64,000 nucleotides of DNA from CALAED01 sp036378315 (GTDB lineage: Bacteria; Actinomycetota; Actinomycetes; Streptosporangiales; Streptosporangiaceae). A program made the position numbers and the translations under genes. Under the pieces are notes generated by a model. That model saw nothing but the letters and a program-made list of their open reading frames with translations. It had not been told where the DNA came from and searched no databases. The DNA lies in assembly GCA_036378315.1 (NCBI GenBank), contig DASUWU010000177.1, forward strand, positions 29,743 to 93,742. Reading direction: 5' to 3'. Of this stretch, positions 26,561 to 34,676 are shown piece by piece (the stretch's first letter is position 1; every line of letters starts with the position of its first letter).

Positions 26561-26746
26561 ATGGCGAAGAAGGCATTGATCGCCAAGGCGGCTCGGAAGC
26601 CGAAGTTCGCGGTGCGCGCCTACACCCGGTGCTCGCGTTGCGGCCGGCCGCGTTCCGTCTACCGCAAGTTCGGCCTGTGCCGGATCTGCTTGCGGGAGAT
26701 GGCGCACCGAGGCGAGCTGCCCGGCATCACCAAATCGAGCTGGTAA
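26561..26746 (+). CDS. rpsZ: 30S ribosomal protein S14 type Z (zinc form)
   Basis: 61 residues with CxxC-x12-CxxC (C24, C27, C40, C43), the zinc-containing S14 form located in the spc operon. Actinobacteria often hold a second, zinc-free S14 under Zur control elsewhere; none is in this window. AACTGAGAGAGA lies upstream. Confidence 0.97.
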   Translation: MAKKALIAKAARKPKFAVRAYTRCSRCGRPRSVYRKFGLCRICLREMAHRGELPGITKSSW

Positions 26747-26770
26747 CCAGTAAATGACACGCCGTAGGTC

Positions 26771-26795
26771 CCCGGTGGCCGGCACGGCCACAGGG
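26771..26795 (+). promoter_or_regulatory. Hairpin upstream of rpsH
   Basis: CCC, one mismatch and GTGGCCG (26771-26781) pair with CGGCCAC, mismatch and GGG (26785-26795) around a GCA loop. It lies in the 78-nt rpsZ-rpsH spacer. S8 is the autogenous repressor of spc operons in E. coli, so this is a candidate S8 site, by position only. Confidence 0.35.
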
Positions 26796-26824
26796 AAACC
26801 GCGGTGAGGAGGGGCCAGTAGGCC

Positions 26825-27223
26825 ATGACGATGACCGATCCGATCGCAGACATGTTGACTCGTCTGCGGAACGCGAACTCGGCGTACCACGACAGCGTGA
26901 GCATGCCGTACTCGAAGATCAAGGCGCACATCGCCGAGATCCTCCAGCAGGAGGGCTACATCACGGGCTGGCATGTGGAGGACGCCAAGGTGGGGCGGGA
27001 CCTCGTGATCGACCTGAAGTTCGGGCCGACGCGCGAGCGTTCCATCGCCGGCCTGAAGCGCGTGTCCAAGCCCGGTCTGCGGGTGTACGCGAAGAAGGAC
27101 AACCTGCCGAAGGTCCTGGGCGGTCTCGGCGTCGCGATCATCTCGACGTCGTCCGGTCTGATGACCGACAGGCAGGCCGGCAAGCGCGGCGTGGGCGGGG
27201 AAGTCCTCGCCTACGTCTGGTAG
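26825..27223 (+). CDS. rpsH: 30S ribosomal protein S8
   Basis: 132 residues (MTMTDPIADMLTRLRNANSAYHDSV). S8 binds the central domain of 16S rRNA. AGGAGGGG is upstream. The C-terminal STSSGLMTDRQA motif that contacts rRNA is intact. Confidence 0.98.
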   Translation: MTMTDPIADMLTRLRNANSAYHDSVSMPYSKIKAHIAEILQQEGYITGWHVEDAKVGRDLVIDLKFGPTRERSIAGLKRVSKPGLRVYAKKDNLPKVLGGLGVAIISTSSGLMTDRQAGKRGVGGEVLAYVW

Positions 27224-27239
27224 GGGAGGGGACAACAGC

Positions 27240-27776
27240 ATGTCGCGCATCGGACGGCTGCCGATTCCCGTCCCCGGCGTCGTAGACGTACGGGTCGACG
27301 GGCGCAACGTCACCGTCAAGGGCCCCAAGGGCGAGCTGTCGCACACCGTGGCGGCGCCCATCGAGGTCAGCGTCGAGGACGGCACCATCACCGTGACCCG
27401 GCCGAACGACCAGAACACGGTGCGAGCGCTGCACGGCCTCACCCGGGCATTGATCAACAACATGGTCGTCGGGGTGACCGACGGCTACCGGAAGACGCTC
27501 GAGATCGTCGGCGTCGGCTACCGGGTGCAGGCCAGGGGCAAGAACCTCGAGTTCTCCCTGGGCTACAGCCACCCGATCACGGTCGAGCCGCCGGACGGCA
27601 TCACCTTCAACGTCGAGCGGCCCACGGTGTTCAGCGTCGAGGGCATCGACAAGCAGAAGGTGGGCGAGGTCGCGGCCAACATCCGCAAGCTGCGCAAGCC
27701 CGACCCGTACAAGGGCAAGGGTGTGCGCTACCAGGGCGAGCAGATCCGCCGCAAGGTCGGAAAGGCCGGTAAGTAG
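27240..27776 (+). CDS. rplF: 50S ribosomal protein L6
   Basis: 178 residues, canonical (MSRIGRLPIPVPGVVDV), with two repeated domains and the conserved RKPDPYKGKGVRY end. L6 lies near the factor-binding site. It is 16 nt after rpsH and 2 nt before rplR. Confidence 0.98.
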   Translation: MSRIGRLPIPVPGVVDVRVDGRNVTVKGPKGELSHTVAAPIEVSVEDGTITVTRPNDQNTVRALHGLTRALINNMVVGVTDGYRKTLEIVGVGYRVQARGKNLEFSLGYSHPITVEPPDGITFNVERPTVFSVEGIDKQKVGEVAANIRKLRKPDPYKGKGVRYQGEQIRRKVGKAGK

Positions 27777-27778
27777 CC

Positions 27779-28171
27779 ATGAGAACCGCTGCCAGCAAGA
27801 CCCAGCTCAGGAAGCGGGCGACGGGCCGGTCGGCGGCCCGGTCGCGGCGGCACCTGCGTGTCCGCAAGAAGGTGCTCGGCACTCCGGCGCGGCCCAGGCT
27901 GGTCGTCACCCGCTCGGCCAAGCACATGGTCGCCCAGGTGGTGGACGACACGGCGGGTCGTACGCTCGTGTCCGCGTCCACGATGGAGGCCGACCTGCGC
28001 GCCGAGTCGGGCGACAAGACCGACAAGTCGCGCCTGGTCGGCCGGCTCGTGGCGCAGCGGGCCAAGGAGGCCGGCATCGGCGCCGTGGTCTTCGACCGCG
28101 GTGGCTACCGGTACCACGGCCGGGTGGCCGCGCTCGCGGACGCCGCCCGGGAACAGGGCCTGGAGTTCTGA
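27779..28171 (+). CDS. rplR: 50S ribosomal protein L18
   Basis: 130 residues (MRTAASKTQLRKRATGRSAARSRRHLRVRKKV) with a basic N-terminus and the RYHGRVAALADAAREQGLEF end. L18 binds 5S rRNA with L5. Confidence 0.98.
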   Translation: MRTAASKTQLRKRATGRSAARSRRHLRVRKKVLGTPARPRLVVTRSAKHMVAQVVDDTAGRTLVSASTMEADLRAESGDKTDKSRLVGRLVAQRAKEAGIGAVVFDRGGYRYHGRVAALADAAREQGLEF

Positions 28172-28220
28172 TGATCACTAAGGCCCCGGCCCCGATGACT
28201 AACGAGAAGAGGAACCACTG

Positions 28221-28847
28221 ATGGCAGCTCCGCGCAGAGGCGGCGGTGCCCAGGGAGACGGTCGGCGCGACCGCCGGGACGACGGCCGCCGCGGCGGCGC
28301 GGACAAGGGCACGTCGTACATCGAGCGCGTCGTGACGATCAACCGTGTCGCCAAGGTCGTCAAGGGCGGCCGGCGCTTCAGCTTCACCGCGCTGGTCGTC
28401 GTCGGCGACGGCAACGGCACGGTCGGCGTCGGCTACGGCAAGGCCAAGGAGGTGCCCGCGGCGATCGCCAAGGGCGTCGAGGAGGCCAAGAAGCACTTCT
28501 TCAAGGTGCCGCGGATCCAGGGCACGATCCCGCACGCCGTGCAGGGCGAGGAGGCCGCCGGCGTCGTGCTGCTCAAGCCGGCCAGCCCGGGTACCGGCGT
28601 CATCGCCGGCGGCCCGGTGCGCGCCGTCCTCGAGTGCGCCGGCATCCACGACGTGCTGTCGAAGTCGCTGGGATCGTCCAACGCGATCAACATCGTGCAC
28701 GCGACGGTGGCCGCGCTCAAGCAGCTCAACCGGCCCGAGGAGATCGCGGCCAAGCGCGGGCTCCCGCTGGAGGACGTCGCGCCCGCCGCGATGCTGCGCG
28801 CCCGCGCCGCCGGCTCCGAGCCGCGGGCGGAGGTGGCCCAGTCGTGA
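28221..28847 (+). CDS. rpsE: 30S ribosomal protein S5
   Basis: 208 residues. A ~33-residue Arg/Asp/Gly-rich N-terminal extension precedes the dsRBD-like core (YIERVVTINRVAKVVKGGRRFSF), where the spectinomycin loop looks wild type (VKGGRRFSF). The C-terminal domain ends in a short Ala-rich tail. S5 affects decoding fidelity. AGAAGAGGAA is upstream; the stop overlaps the rpmD start (GTGA). Confidence 0.97.
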   Translation: MAAPRRGGGAQGDGRRDRRDDGRRGGADKGTSYIERVVTINRVAKVVKGGRRFSFTALVVVGDGNGTVGVGYGKAKEVPAAIAKGVEEAKKHFFKVPRIQGTIPHAVQGEEAAGVVLLKPASPGTGVIAGGPVRAVLECAGIHDVLSKSLGSSNAINIVHATVAALKQLNRPEEIAAKRGLPLEDVAPAAMLRARAAGSEPRAEVAQS

Positions 28848-29026
28848 GTAGGTTGAAGATCACGCAGGTGAAGTCGCGGATCGGCAGCCGGCGGAACCAG
28901 CGCGACACGCTGCGGACGCTCGGCCTGCGCAAGATCGGGCAGAGCACGGTGCGCGAGGACCGCCCCGAGATTCGCGGCATGATCCGGACGGTGGCCCATC
29001 TGGTCGCCGTCGAGGAGGTGGACTGA
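28844..29026 (+). CDS. rpmD: 50S ribosomal protein L30
   Basis: 60 residues from GTG 28844 (VSRLKITQVKSRIGSRRNQRDTLRTLGL), overlapping the rpsE stop by 4 nt. Length and sequence are canonical. rplO starts 1 nt after its stop. Confidence 0.97.
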   Translation: MSRLKITQVKSRIGSRRNQRDTLRTLGLRKIGQSTVREDRPEIRGMIRTVAHLVAVEEVD

Positions 29027-29027
29027 G

Positions 29028-29477
29028 ATGGGTGACTCCCCGCTGAGGGTGCACCACCTGCGCCCGGCGTCGGGGGCTCACAAGGCCAAGCGGCGCAAGG
29101 GTCGCGGTGAGGGCTCGAAGGGCAAGACCGCGGGACGCGGCACCAAGGGGACGAAGGCCAGGGCGACCGTGCCCGCCGGCTTCGAGGGCGGCCAGATGCC
29201 GCTCATCAGGCGGGTGCCGAAGCTCAAGGGCTTCAAGAACAGGTTCCGGGTCGAGTATCAGGTCGTGAACGTCGAAAGGCTCGGAGAGCTTTTTCCACAG
29301 GGCGGCCAGGTCACGCCGGAGGACCTGGCGGCGAGGGGCGCGGTGCGCGCCGGCCGTCCGGTCAAGGTGCTCGGCACCGGTGACATTTCGGTGGCGGTCC
29401 AGGTCAAGGCCCATGCCTTTTCCGGTTCGGCCAAAGACAAGATCGTCGCGGCTGGCGGATCAGCGGAACAGTTGTGA
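29028..29477 (+). CDS. rplO: 50S ribosomal protein L15
   Basis: 149 residues (MGDSPLRVHHLRPASGAHKAKRRKGRGEGSKGKTAGRG...), with the Gly/Arg/Lys-rich N-terminal arm that penetrates 23S rRNA. It acts late in 50S assembly. Last ribosomal gene before secY, which follows after 185 nt. Confidence 0.98.
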   Translation: MGDSPLRVHHLRPASGAHKAKRRKGRGEGSKGKTAGRGTKGTKARATVPAGFEGGQMPLIRRVPKLKGFKNRFRVEYQVVNVERLGELFPQGGQVTPEDLAARGAVRAGRPVKVLGTGDISVAVQVKAHAFSGSAKDKIVAAGGSAEQL

Positions 29478-29662
29478 CTCGTGTGCCCACGGGGGTCGTC
29501 AAGGCGGGCTCCGTGGGCGGCCGCCGGACGCACGAGAGGGGCGGCGTTACCCGCCGGTCCTGTTAGAGTTCGACGGACGGCCGCCATCCGTGCGGTGGCC
29601 GCCGCATACCTACTAGCCTGGGCCGCAAACGGCCGTTTGTCGGGATTTGCGCAGGAGGAATG
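29478..29662 (+). promoter_or_regulatory. secY upstream region with palindrome
   Basis: 185-nt spacer. CAAACGGCCGTTTG (29626-29639) is a perfect 14-bp palindrome 13 nt before the secY ribosome-binding site, and also takes part in a GGCCG/CGGCC stem (29621-29625 with 29630-29634). A possible -10 box (TAGCCT, within 29611-29620) precedes it without a clear -35. Probably an independent secY promoter or operator. Confidence 0.4.
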
Positions 29663-30961
29663 GTGCTGACGGCGTTCACTAGGGCTTTTCGTACGCCCGA
29701 CCTGCGCAAGAAGCTTCTGTTCACGCTTTTCGTCATCGGCGTGTTCCGGCTGGGCGCCCAGCTGCCGACGCCGGGCGTGAACGTCGAGAACGTCCGGACC
29801 TGCATCAGCGCCGCCAGCAAGGGCACGGCGGCCAATGTCTACGGCCTGGTCAACCTGTTCAGCGGCGGCGCGCTGCTCAAGCTGTCGGTGTTCGCGCTGG
29901 GGATCATGCCGTACATCACGGCGAGCATCATCCTCCAGCTGCTCACCGTGGTGATCCCCCGGCTGGAGACCCTCCGCAAGGAGGGCCAGTCAGGCACCAC
30001 CAAGATCACACAGTACACCCGGTACCTCACCGTCGGCCTGGCGATCCTGCAATCCACCGGCATCGTGGCCATGGCCAGCACCGGGCGGCTGTTCCAGAGC
30101 TGCCAGGAGCAGCTCCTGCACGACAGCGGGCTCTTCACCATCATCACGATGGTGGTCATCATGACCGCCGGTACCGCCGTGATCATGTGGCTGGGCGAGC
30201 TCATCACCGACCGCGGCGTCGGCAACGGCATGTCGATCCTGATCTTCACCCAGGTCATCGCGGTGTTCCCGCAGGAGCTGTGGAACGTCTACAAGACCAA
30301 GCACGGCTTCGTGTTCACCATGGTGATGGTGGTCGGTATCGCGATCGTGGCCGGCGTGGTCTTCGTCGAGCAGGCGCAGCGCCGCATCCCCGTGCAGTAC
30401 GCCAAGCGGATGGTGGGTCGCCGCATGTACGGCGGAACCTCGACCTACATCCCCCTCAAGGTGAACCAGGCCGGCGTCATCCCGGTCATCTTCGCCTCGT
30501 CGCTGTTGTACCTGCCGCAGCTCGCGGCCACCATCTGGCCGCAGAACCGGTTCCTCGGCAAGTACGTCACGCCGTACCTCGCGCAGGACCATCCGGTCCA
30601 CATGATCGGTTACTTCCTGCTCATCATCTTCTTCACGTACTTCTACGTCGCGATCACGTTCAACCCGACCGAGGTCGCCGACAACATGAAGAAGTACGGT
30701 GGATTCATCCCGGGCATCAGACCCGGCCGTCCGACCGCCGAATACCTCGATTACGTGCTCACCAGGATCACCGCTCCCGGCTCGCTCTACCTGGGTGTGA
30801 TCGCCCTCATCCCGTTGGTGGCCTTCTCGATGCTGAACGCCACGAACGACTTCCCGTTTGGAGGTACGAGCATTCTCATCGTTGTGGGTGTCGGGCTGGA
30901 CACGGTGAAGCAGATCGAGAGCCAACTCCAGCAACGCAACTACGAGGGTTTCCTGCGGTAG
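29663..30961 (+). CDS. secY: Preprotein translocase subunit SecY
   Basis: 432 residues from GTG 29663 (VLTAFTRAFRTPDLRKKLLFT). An ATG one codon earlier (29660) is only 1 nt from the AGGAGG at 29653-29658, whereas the GTG has 4 nt, and family members start M-LTAFxRAF. SecY is the ten-helix channel of the Sec translocon. The membrane segments, plug region near residues 60-75 and the cytoplasmic loops (MVGRRMYGGTSTYIPLKVN) are all present. The stop overlaps adk by 1 nt. Confidence 0.96.
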   Translation: MLTAFTRAFRTPDLRKKLLFTLFVIGVFRLGAQLPTPGVNVENVRTCISAASKGTAANVYGLVNLFSGGALLKLSVFALGIMPYITASIILQLLTVVIPRLETLRKEGQSGTTKITQYTRYLTVGLAILQSTGIVAMASTGRLFQSCQEQLLHDSGLFTIITMVVIMTAGTAVIMWLGELITDRGVGNGMSILIFTQVIAVFPQELWNVYKTKHGFVFTMVMVVGIAIVAGVVFVEQAQRRIPVQYAKRMVGRRMYGGTSTYIPLKVNQAGVIPVIFASSLLYLPQLAATIWPQNRFLGKYVTPYLAQDHPVHMIGYFLLIIFFTYFYVAITFNPTEVADNMKKYGGFIPGIRPGRPTAEYLDYVLTRITAPGSLYLGVIALIPLVAFSMLNATNDFPFGGTSILIVVGVGLDTVKQIESQLQQRNYEGFLR

Positions 30962-31611
30962 TGCGACTCGTGCTCGTGGGCCCCCCCGGAGCAGGTAAGG
31001 GGACGCAGGCCCAGTTCATCGCATCGCACCTGTCGGTGCCGAAGATCTCGACAGGTGACATCTTCCGTGCCAACGTCAGCGGCGGCACGCCGCTCGGCCA
31101 GAAGGCGCGGGAGTACATGGATCGCGGTGACCTGGTGCCGGACGAGATCACGATCGCGATGGTGCGGGACCGGCTGGCCGAGGACGACGCCCAGGAGGGC
31201 TTCCTGCTCGACGGTTTCCCGCGGAACGTGCCGCAGGCCGAGACGCTCAAGAAGATCCTGTCCGAATGGGACGCCAAGGTCGACCTGGTGCTCGAGCTGG
31301 TGATCGACGAGGACGAGGTGGTGCGCCGGCTGTCCGGCCGCCGCACCTGCAGCCGGTGCGGCCATATCTGGCATGTCCTGTTCGACGAGAAGAGGGACGA
31401 CATCTGCGACGACTGTGGCGGGCGGCTGTTCCAGCGCGACGACGACAAGGAAGAGGTCGTCCGGCATCGCCTGGAGGTCTACCAGGAACAGACCGCCCCG
31501 CTCGTGTCGTTTTATGGCGATGAGGGGACTTTGGTCGGTATCGATGCCACCGGACCGGTGGAGGAGGTCACCGAGCGGGCGCTGGCGGCGCTCCGTCCCT
31601 ACACCCATTAA
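30961..31611 (+). CDS. adk: Adenylate kinase
   Basis: 216 residues from GTG sharing a base with the secY stop. Catalyses AMP + ATP = 2 ADP. The P-loop GPPGAGKGT is at 7-15, GFPRN lies in the AMP site, and the LID domain carries a four-cysteine zinc site (C130, C133, C149, C152) as in Gram-positive long-form enzymes. Many actinobacterial Adk proteins lack this zinc site, so its presence is a useful marker. Confidence 0.97.
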   Translation: MRLVLVGPPGAGKGTQAQFIASHLSVPKISTGDIFRANVSGGTPLGQKAREYMDRGDLVPDEITIAMVRDRLAEDDAQEGFLLDGFPRNVPQAETLKKILSEWDAKVDLVLELVIDEDEVVRRLSGRRTCSRCGHIWHVLFDEKRDDICDDCGGRLFQRDDDKEEVVRHRLEVYQEQTAPLVSFYGDEGTLVGIDATGPVEEVTERALAALRPYTH

Positions 31612-31654
31612 GCCCCTACACCGATGGACGGCCGGGGCCACAGGGGGAGCGGAG

Positions 31655-32473
31655 TTGTTCAAGAAGCGCAGGTCAGACATCCAGATCAAGACCGCGGGTG
31701 AGCTCGACGGCATGCGGGCCGCCGGCCTCGTCGTCGGGCAGACGCTGCGGCTGCTCGCGGAGGCGGTGAAACCCGGGATCACCACCGCCGACCTGGACGA
31801 GCTCGCGGAAGAGTCGATCCGCGCGGCCGGCGCCACCCCGTCGTTCAAGGGCTACCTCGGCTTCCCCGCGTCCATCTGCGCGTCGGTGAACGAAGAGATC
31901 GTGCACGGCATCCCGCGGCCGACCAGGGTGCTGCGCGAGGGGGATGTCATCTCCATCGACTGCGGCGCCATCGTCGACGGCTGGCACGGCGACGCCGCGG
32001 TGACCGTTCCCGTCGGGTCGACGGAGCCGGAGCCGACCCGCCTCCTCGAGGTGTGCGAGGAGGCGCTGTGGCGTGGTCTGGCGGCCGGCCGGCCCGGATC
32101 CCATCTCTCGGACATCGGTCATTCGATCGAGTCGTACGTGCGCTCTCAGGGCCCGTACGGCATCGTCGAGGAGTACGTGGGGCACGGCATCGGCACCGAG
32201 ATGCACATGGACCCGCCGGTCCCGAACTACGGCAGCCCGGGGCAGGGGCCCGTCCTGGAGCCTGGCATGTGCTTCGCCGTCGAGCCGATGGTCAACCTGG
32301 GTACCAAGGAGACCTGGCTGCTGGAAGACGAGTGGACCGTCGTCACCCGCGACGGCCTCCCCTCGGCCCACTTTGAGCACAGCTTCGCCGTGACGGAGAA
32401 TGGACCTTGGGTGTTGACGGCCCTCGACGGGGGCGCCGAACGCCTCGGGCACGTGCGGGGCCAGGGGTCCTGA
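31655..32473 (+). CDS. map: Methionine aminopeptidase, type I
   Basis: 272 residues from TTG 31655 (LFKKRRSDIQIKTAGELDGMRAAGL), chosen from GGGGGAG upstream and family alignment by memory; ATG 31712 would truncate the first strand. Removes N-terminal Met from nascent chains. The metal-binding residues are in view: ISIDCGAIVDGWHGDAA (two Asp), YVGHGIGTEMHMD (His), PGMCFAVEPMV (Glu) and FEHSFAVTENG (Glu). It follows adk by 43 nt in the secY-adk-map order. Confidence 0.95.
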   Translation: MFKKRRSDIQIKTAGELDGMRAAGLVVGQTLRLLAEAVKPGITTADLDELAEESIRAAGATPSFKGYLGFPASICASVNEEIVHGIPRPTRVLREGDVISIDCGAIVDGWHGDAAVTVPVGSTEPEPTRLLEVCEEALWRGLAAGRPGSHLSDIGHSIESYVRSQGPYGIVEEYVGHGIGTEMHMDPPVPNYGSPGQGPVLEPGMCFAVEPMVNLGTKETWLLEDEWTVVTRDGLPSAHFEHSFAVTENGPWVLTALDGGAERLGHVRGQGS

Positions 32474-32509
32474 CCGCGCTCGCGGCACTCGGCTGAGAGG
32501 AGGACGGTT

Positions 32510-32953
32510 GTGCCGCTGAATCCCGACATGCGGGCCTCCGACGCCGACCGCGAACGGGTGGCCGGCGCCCTGCGTGAGCACTGCGCCCAGGGCCGCCTCA
32601 CGCAGGACGAGTTCAACGAACGACTCGAGGCCACCTACGCGGCGCGGACGATGGGCGACCTCGAGCGGGTGACCAGAGACCTGCCGGAGGAGGACCTCGA
32701 CTACCGGCCGATCCCGCCGTACCAGCGGGCCCGTCCGCTGCCGGCCAGGCGGGCCGCCGGCGGGCTGACCAGGGCGCGGCCCATGTGGGCCACGTACGCG
32801 ACGGTCAACCTCGTGTGCTTCGTCATCTGGCTGATCGTGGCGGCCACCGGAGGCGGGCTCTACCCGTGGTTCCTGTGGGTGGCCGGGCCGTGGGGGGCCA
32901 TCCTCCTCGCCCGCCACGTCATTGGGCCCAGGGACGGCCGTTCCCACTCGTGA
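32510..32953 (+). CDS. DUF1707 domain membrane protein
   Basis: 147 residues from GTG with GAGAGGAGGA upstream. Residues ~7-60 (MRASDADRERVAGALREHCAQGRLTQDEFNERLEATYAARTMGDLERVTRDLP) are a DUF1707 (SHOCT-like) domain, very common in actinobacteria. The C-terminal half has two hydrophobic segments (about 93-112 and 117-135) forming a 2TM module. The function is unknown. It lies 36 nt after map and is probably cotranscribed. Confidence 0.85.
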   Translation: MPLNPDMRASDADRERVAGALREHCAQGRLTQDEFNERLEATYAARTMGDLERVTRDLPEEDLDYRPIPPYQRARPLPARRAAGGLTRARPMWATYATVNLVCFVIWLIVAATGGGLYPWFLWVAGPWGAILLARHVIGPRDGRSHS

Positions 32954-32959
32954 GGGCCC

Positions 32960-33505
32960 TCAGGCGATCGCCCTGAGGGCGGAGACGAGGGTGTGCGGGG
33001 CCGGGGCCACCTCGGGGATCACCGACCGCAGCGCCAGCCAGCCGTTGATGGCGTGCGCGGCCGGGCCTGCCTCCCTCGTCTGGGGATCGTCGATGCCGAA
33101 CCACTCGGCGACCCGCGACCACCGCCAGAGCCGGTGGTCGCCGCGCGTGGTCTCCGAGCGCGGGAAGTTGCCGGGGCCGCGGGTGCCCTTGACCGAAAGC
33201 CGGACGACCTCGACCGACGTGCCCACGCGTTCGGCGATGTCGCGCATGGTGAGCAGGGGGTCCGCCTCGACCTCCAGGACGCGCAACCCGGACGCGCTCG
33301 CCTCGATATGCTCGATCACCGTCATGACCGCCTCGGCCAGGCAGGGGGCGGCCCAGTTGCACCGCGCCAGACCAGGATGGTCGGTGTGGGCGCCGTTGGG
33401 CACGAACCCGACCGTCACCTGCCCCCGAGTACGCCCAAAAAGCCGGTCGAGTTCGTCTTCGAACAGCGGCCGGCTGAGGATCAGCGCGAAAGCGTACTCG
33501 GGCAT
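32960..33505 (-). CDS. Helix-turn-helix domain protein of unknown function
   Basis: 181 residues from ATG 33505 (MPEYAFALILSRPLFEDELDRLFGRT), preceded in the transcript by GGTGGTGGG; a longer frame to 33553 runs through the infA promoter. Residues ~88-140 (LLTMRDIAERVGTSVEVVRLSVKGTRGPGNFP...HRLWRWSRVAEWFG) have the pattern of a MerR/excisionase-like helix-turn-helix with a following wing. The N-terminal ~85 residues do not match a family I can name. It points away from infA and shares its 213-bp upstream region, so autoregulation or an effect on infA is possible but unsupported. Confidence 0.65.
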   Translation of the reverse strand: MPEYAFALILSRPLFEDELDRLFGRTRGQVTVGFVPNGAHTDHPGLARCNWAAPCLAEAVMTVIEHIEASASGLRVLEVEADPLLTMRDIAERVGTSVEVVRLSVKGTRGPGNFPRSETTRGDHRLWRWSRVAEWFGIDDPQTREAGPAAHAINGWLALRSVIPEVAPAPHTLVSALRAIA

Positions 33506-33553
33506 CGTGACCCACCACCTTAGGGCGGCGCGGCGCCGGTTCGGTAACATCAT

Positions 33554-33583
33554 TTCGCATTTGGCTGGGGAGTGACGTACACT
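33554..33583 (+). promoter_or_regulatory. Candidate infA promoter
   Basis: TTCGCA (33554-33559), an 18-nt spacer and TACACT (33578-33583) give a housekeeping-type promoter about 130 nt before infA. The -10 box is good; the -35 box is weak. Confidence 0.5.
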
Positions 33584-33718
33584 CCTTAGTCGGCCCAGTC
33601 TGGCTTCTACGTGCGCCGCGCCGCGTGCGCCGGGGAGCGGGTTGTCTCGCTACTCACTCCTTGAGGTCTTCGAGGCGGGCCGAATTCCGGACGAACCGAT
33701 CAGTGAAGCGCGGAGGAC

Positions 33719-33940
33719 ATGCCCAAGAAAGAAGGGGCCATCGAGATCGAGGGCACCGTCATCGAGTCTCTCCCCAATGCCATGTTCAGGGTGGAGCTCG
33801 ACAACGGACACAAGGTCCTCGCCCACATCAGCGGCAAGATGCGGATGCACTACATCCGGATCCTGCCCGACGACCGGGTGGTCGTGGAGCTCAGCCCCTA
33901 CGACCTCTCGCGTGGTCGGATCGTCTACCGCTACAAGTGA
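33719..33940 (+). CDS. infA: Translation initiation factor IF-1
   Basis: 73 residues, canonical S1-type OB fold (MPKKEGAIEIEGTVIESLPNAMFRVELDNGHKVLAHISGKMR). IF-1 occupies the A site during initiation. GCGGAGG is upstream. A 6-bp hairpin (CAACCC 33949-33954, GGGTTG 33959-33964) follows the stop and may moderate read-through into rpmJ. Confidence 0.98.
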   Translation: MPKKEGAIEIEGTVIESLPNAMFRVELDNGHKVLAHISGKMRMHYIRILPDDRVVVELSPYDLSRGRIVYRYK

Positions 33941-34016
33941 CACAAATCCAACCCACTGGGGTTGCCTTCCTCGTGGTCGGCGTCGCGAGGGTGACCCTGC
34001 TTCATGAGGAGACCCA

Positions 34017-34130
34017 GTGAAGGTCAAGCCGAGCGTGAAGAAGATCTGCAACAAGTGCCGCATCATCCGGCGGCACGGGCGGGTCATGGTGATCTGCTCA
34101 GACCCGCGGCACAAGCAGCGCCAGGGCTGA
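34017..34130 (+). CDS. rpmJ: 50S ribosomal protein L36
   Basis: 37 residues from GTG 34017 (VKVKPSVKKICNKCRIIRRH...), with ATGAGGAG upstream. Four zinc ligands are visible: C11, C14, C27 and the His at residue 32 (CSDPRHKQRQG). It lies between infA and rpsM, the standard order. Confidence 0.97.
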   Translation: MKVKPSVKKICNKCRIIRRHGRVMVICSDPRHKQRQG

Positions 34131-34251
34131 GCGGCAGAGCCAGCGATACGACGTTCCACAGCAACCCCCGGTCGGAGGCCGGGGCCGCATCGTGGCAGCG
34201 GTGCGGACGTGGCGCGTAAACCTCCGCGACAAGAAGGGAAAGCTGCCGGCG

Positions 34252-34632
34252 ATGGCACGCCTCGTCAACGTCGACCTGCCGCGCGACAAGCGGCTCGAGG
34301 TCGCTCTCACGTACATCTACGGCATCGGCCGCAGCCGCGCGCTGGAAACCCTGCGGAGCACCGGCATCAGCGGTGACCTGCGGGTGCACCAGCTGGGCGA
34401 CGAAGAGCTCGTCAGGCTCCGCGACTGGATCGAAGCGCAGTACCAGGTGGAAGGCGACCTGCGCCGCGAGGTGCAGGCCGACATCCGCCGCAAGATCGAC
34501 ATCGGCTGTTACCAGGGCATCCGGCACCGCCGTGGACTGCCCGTGCACGGCCAGCGCACCCAGACCAACGCGCGCACCCGCAAGGGCAAGAAGAAGACGG
34601 TGGCCGGCAAGAAGAAGGCCGGCAAGAAGTAG
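34252..34632 (+). CDS. rpsM: 30S ribosomal protein S13
   Basis: 126 residues from ATG 34252 (MARLVNVDLPRDKRLEVALTYIYGIGR), with AAGGGAA upstream; the in-frame extension to 34192 does not match the family. S13 bridges head and 50S and contacts P-site tRNA. The Lys-rich C-terminus (RKGKKKTVAGKKKAGKK) is typical of actinobacteria. First gene of the alpha operon. Confidence 0.97.
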   Translation: MARLVNVDLPRDKRLEVALTYIYGIGRSRALETLRSTGISGDLRVHQLGDEELVRLRDWIEAQYQVEGDLRREVQADIRRKIDIGCYQGIRHRRGLPVHGQRTQTNARTRKGKKKTVAGKKKAGKK

Positions 34633-34676
34633 CAGTCCGTACCGCGGATCGATGACCTCAGGAGTTACGAGAGCAG

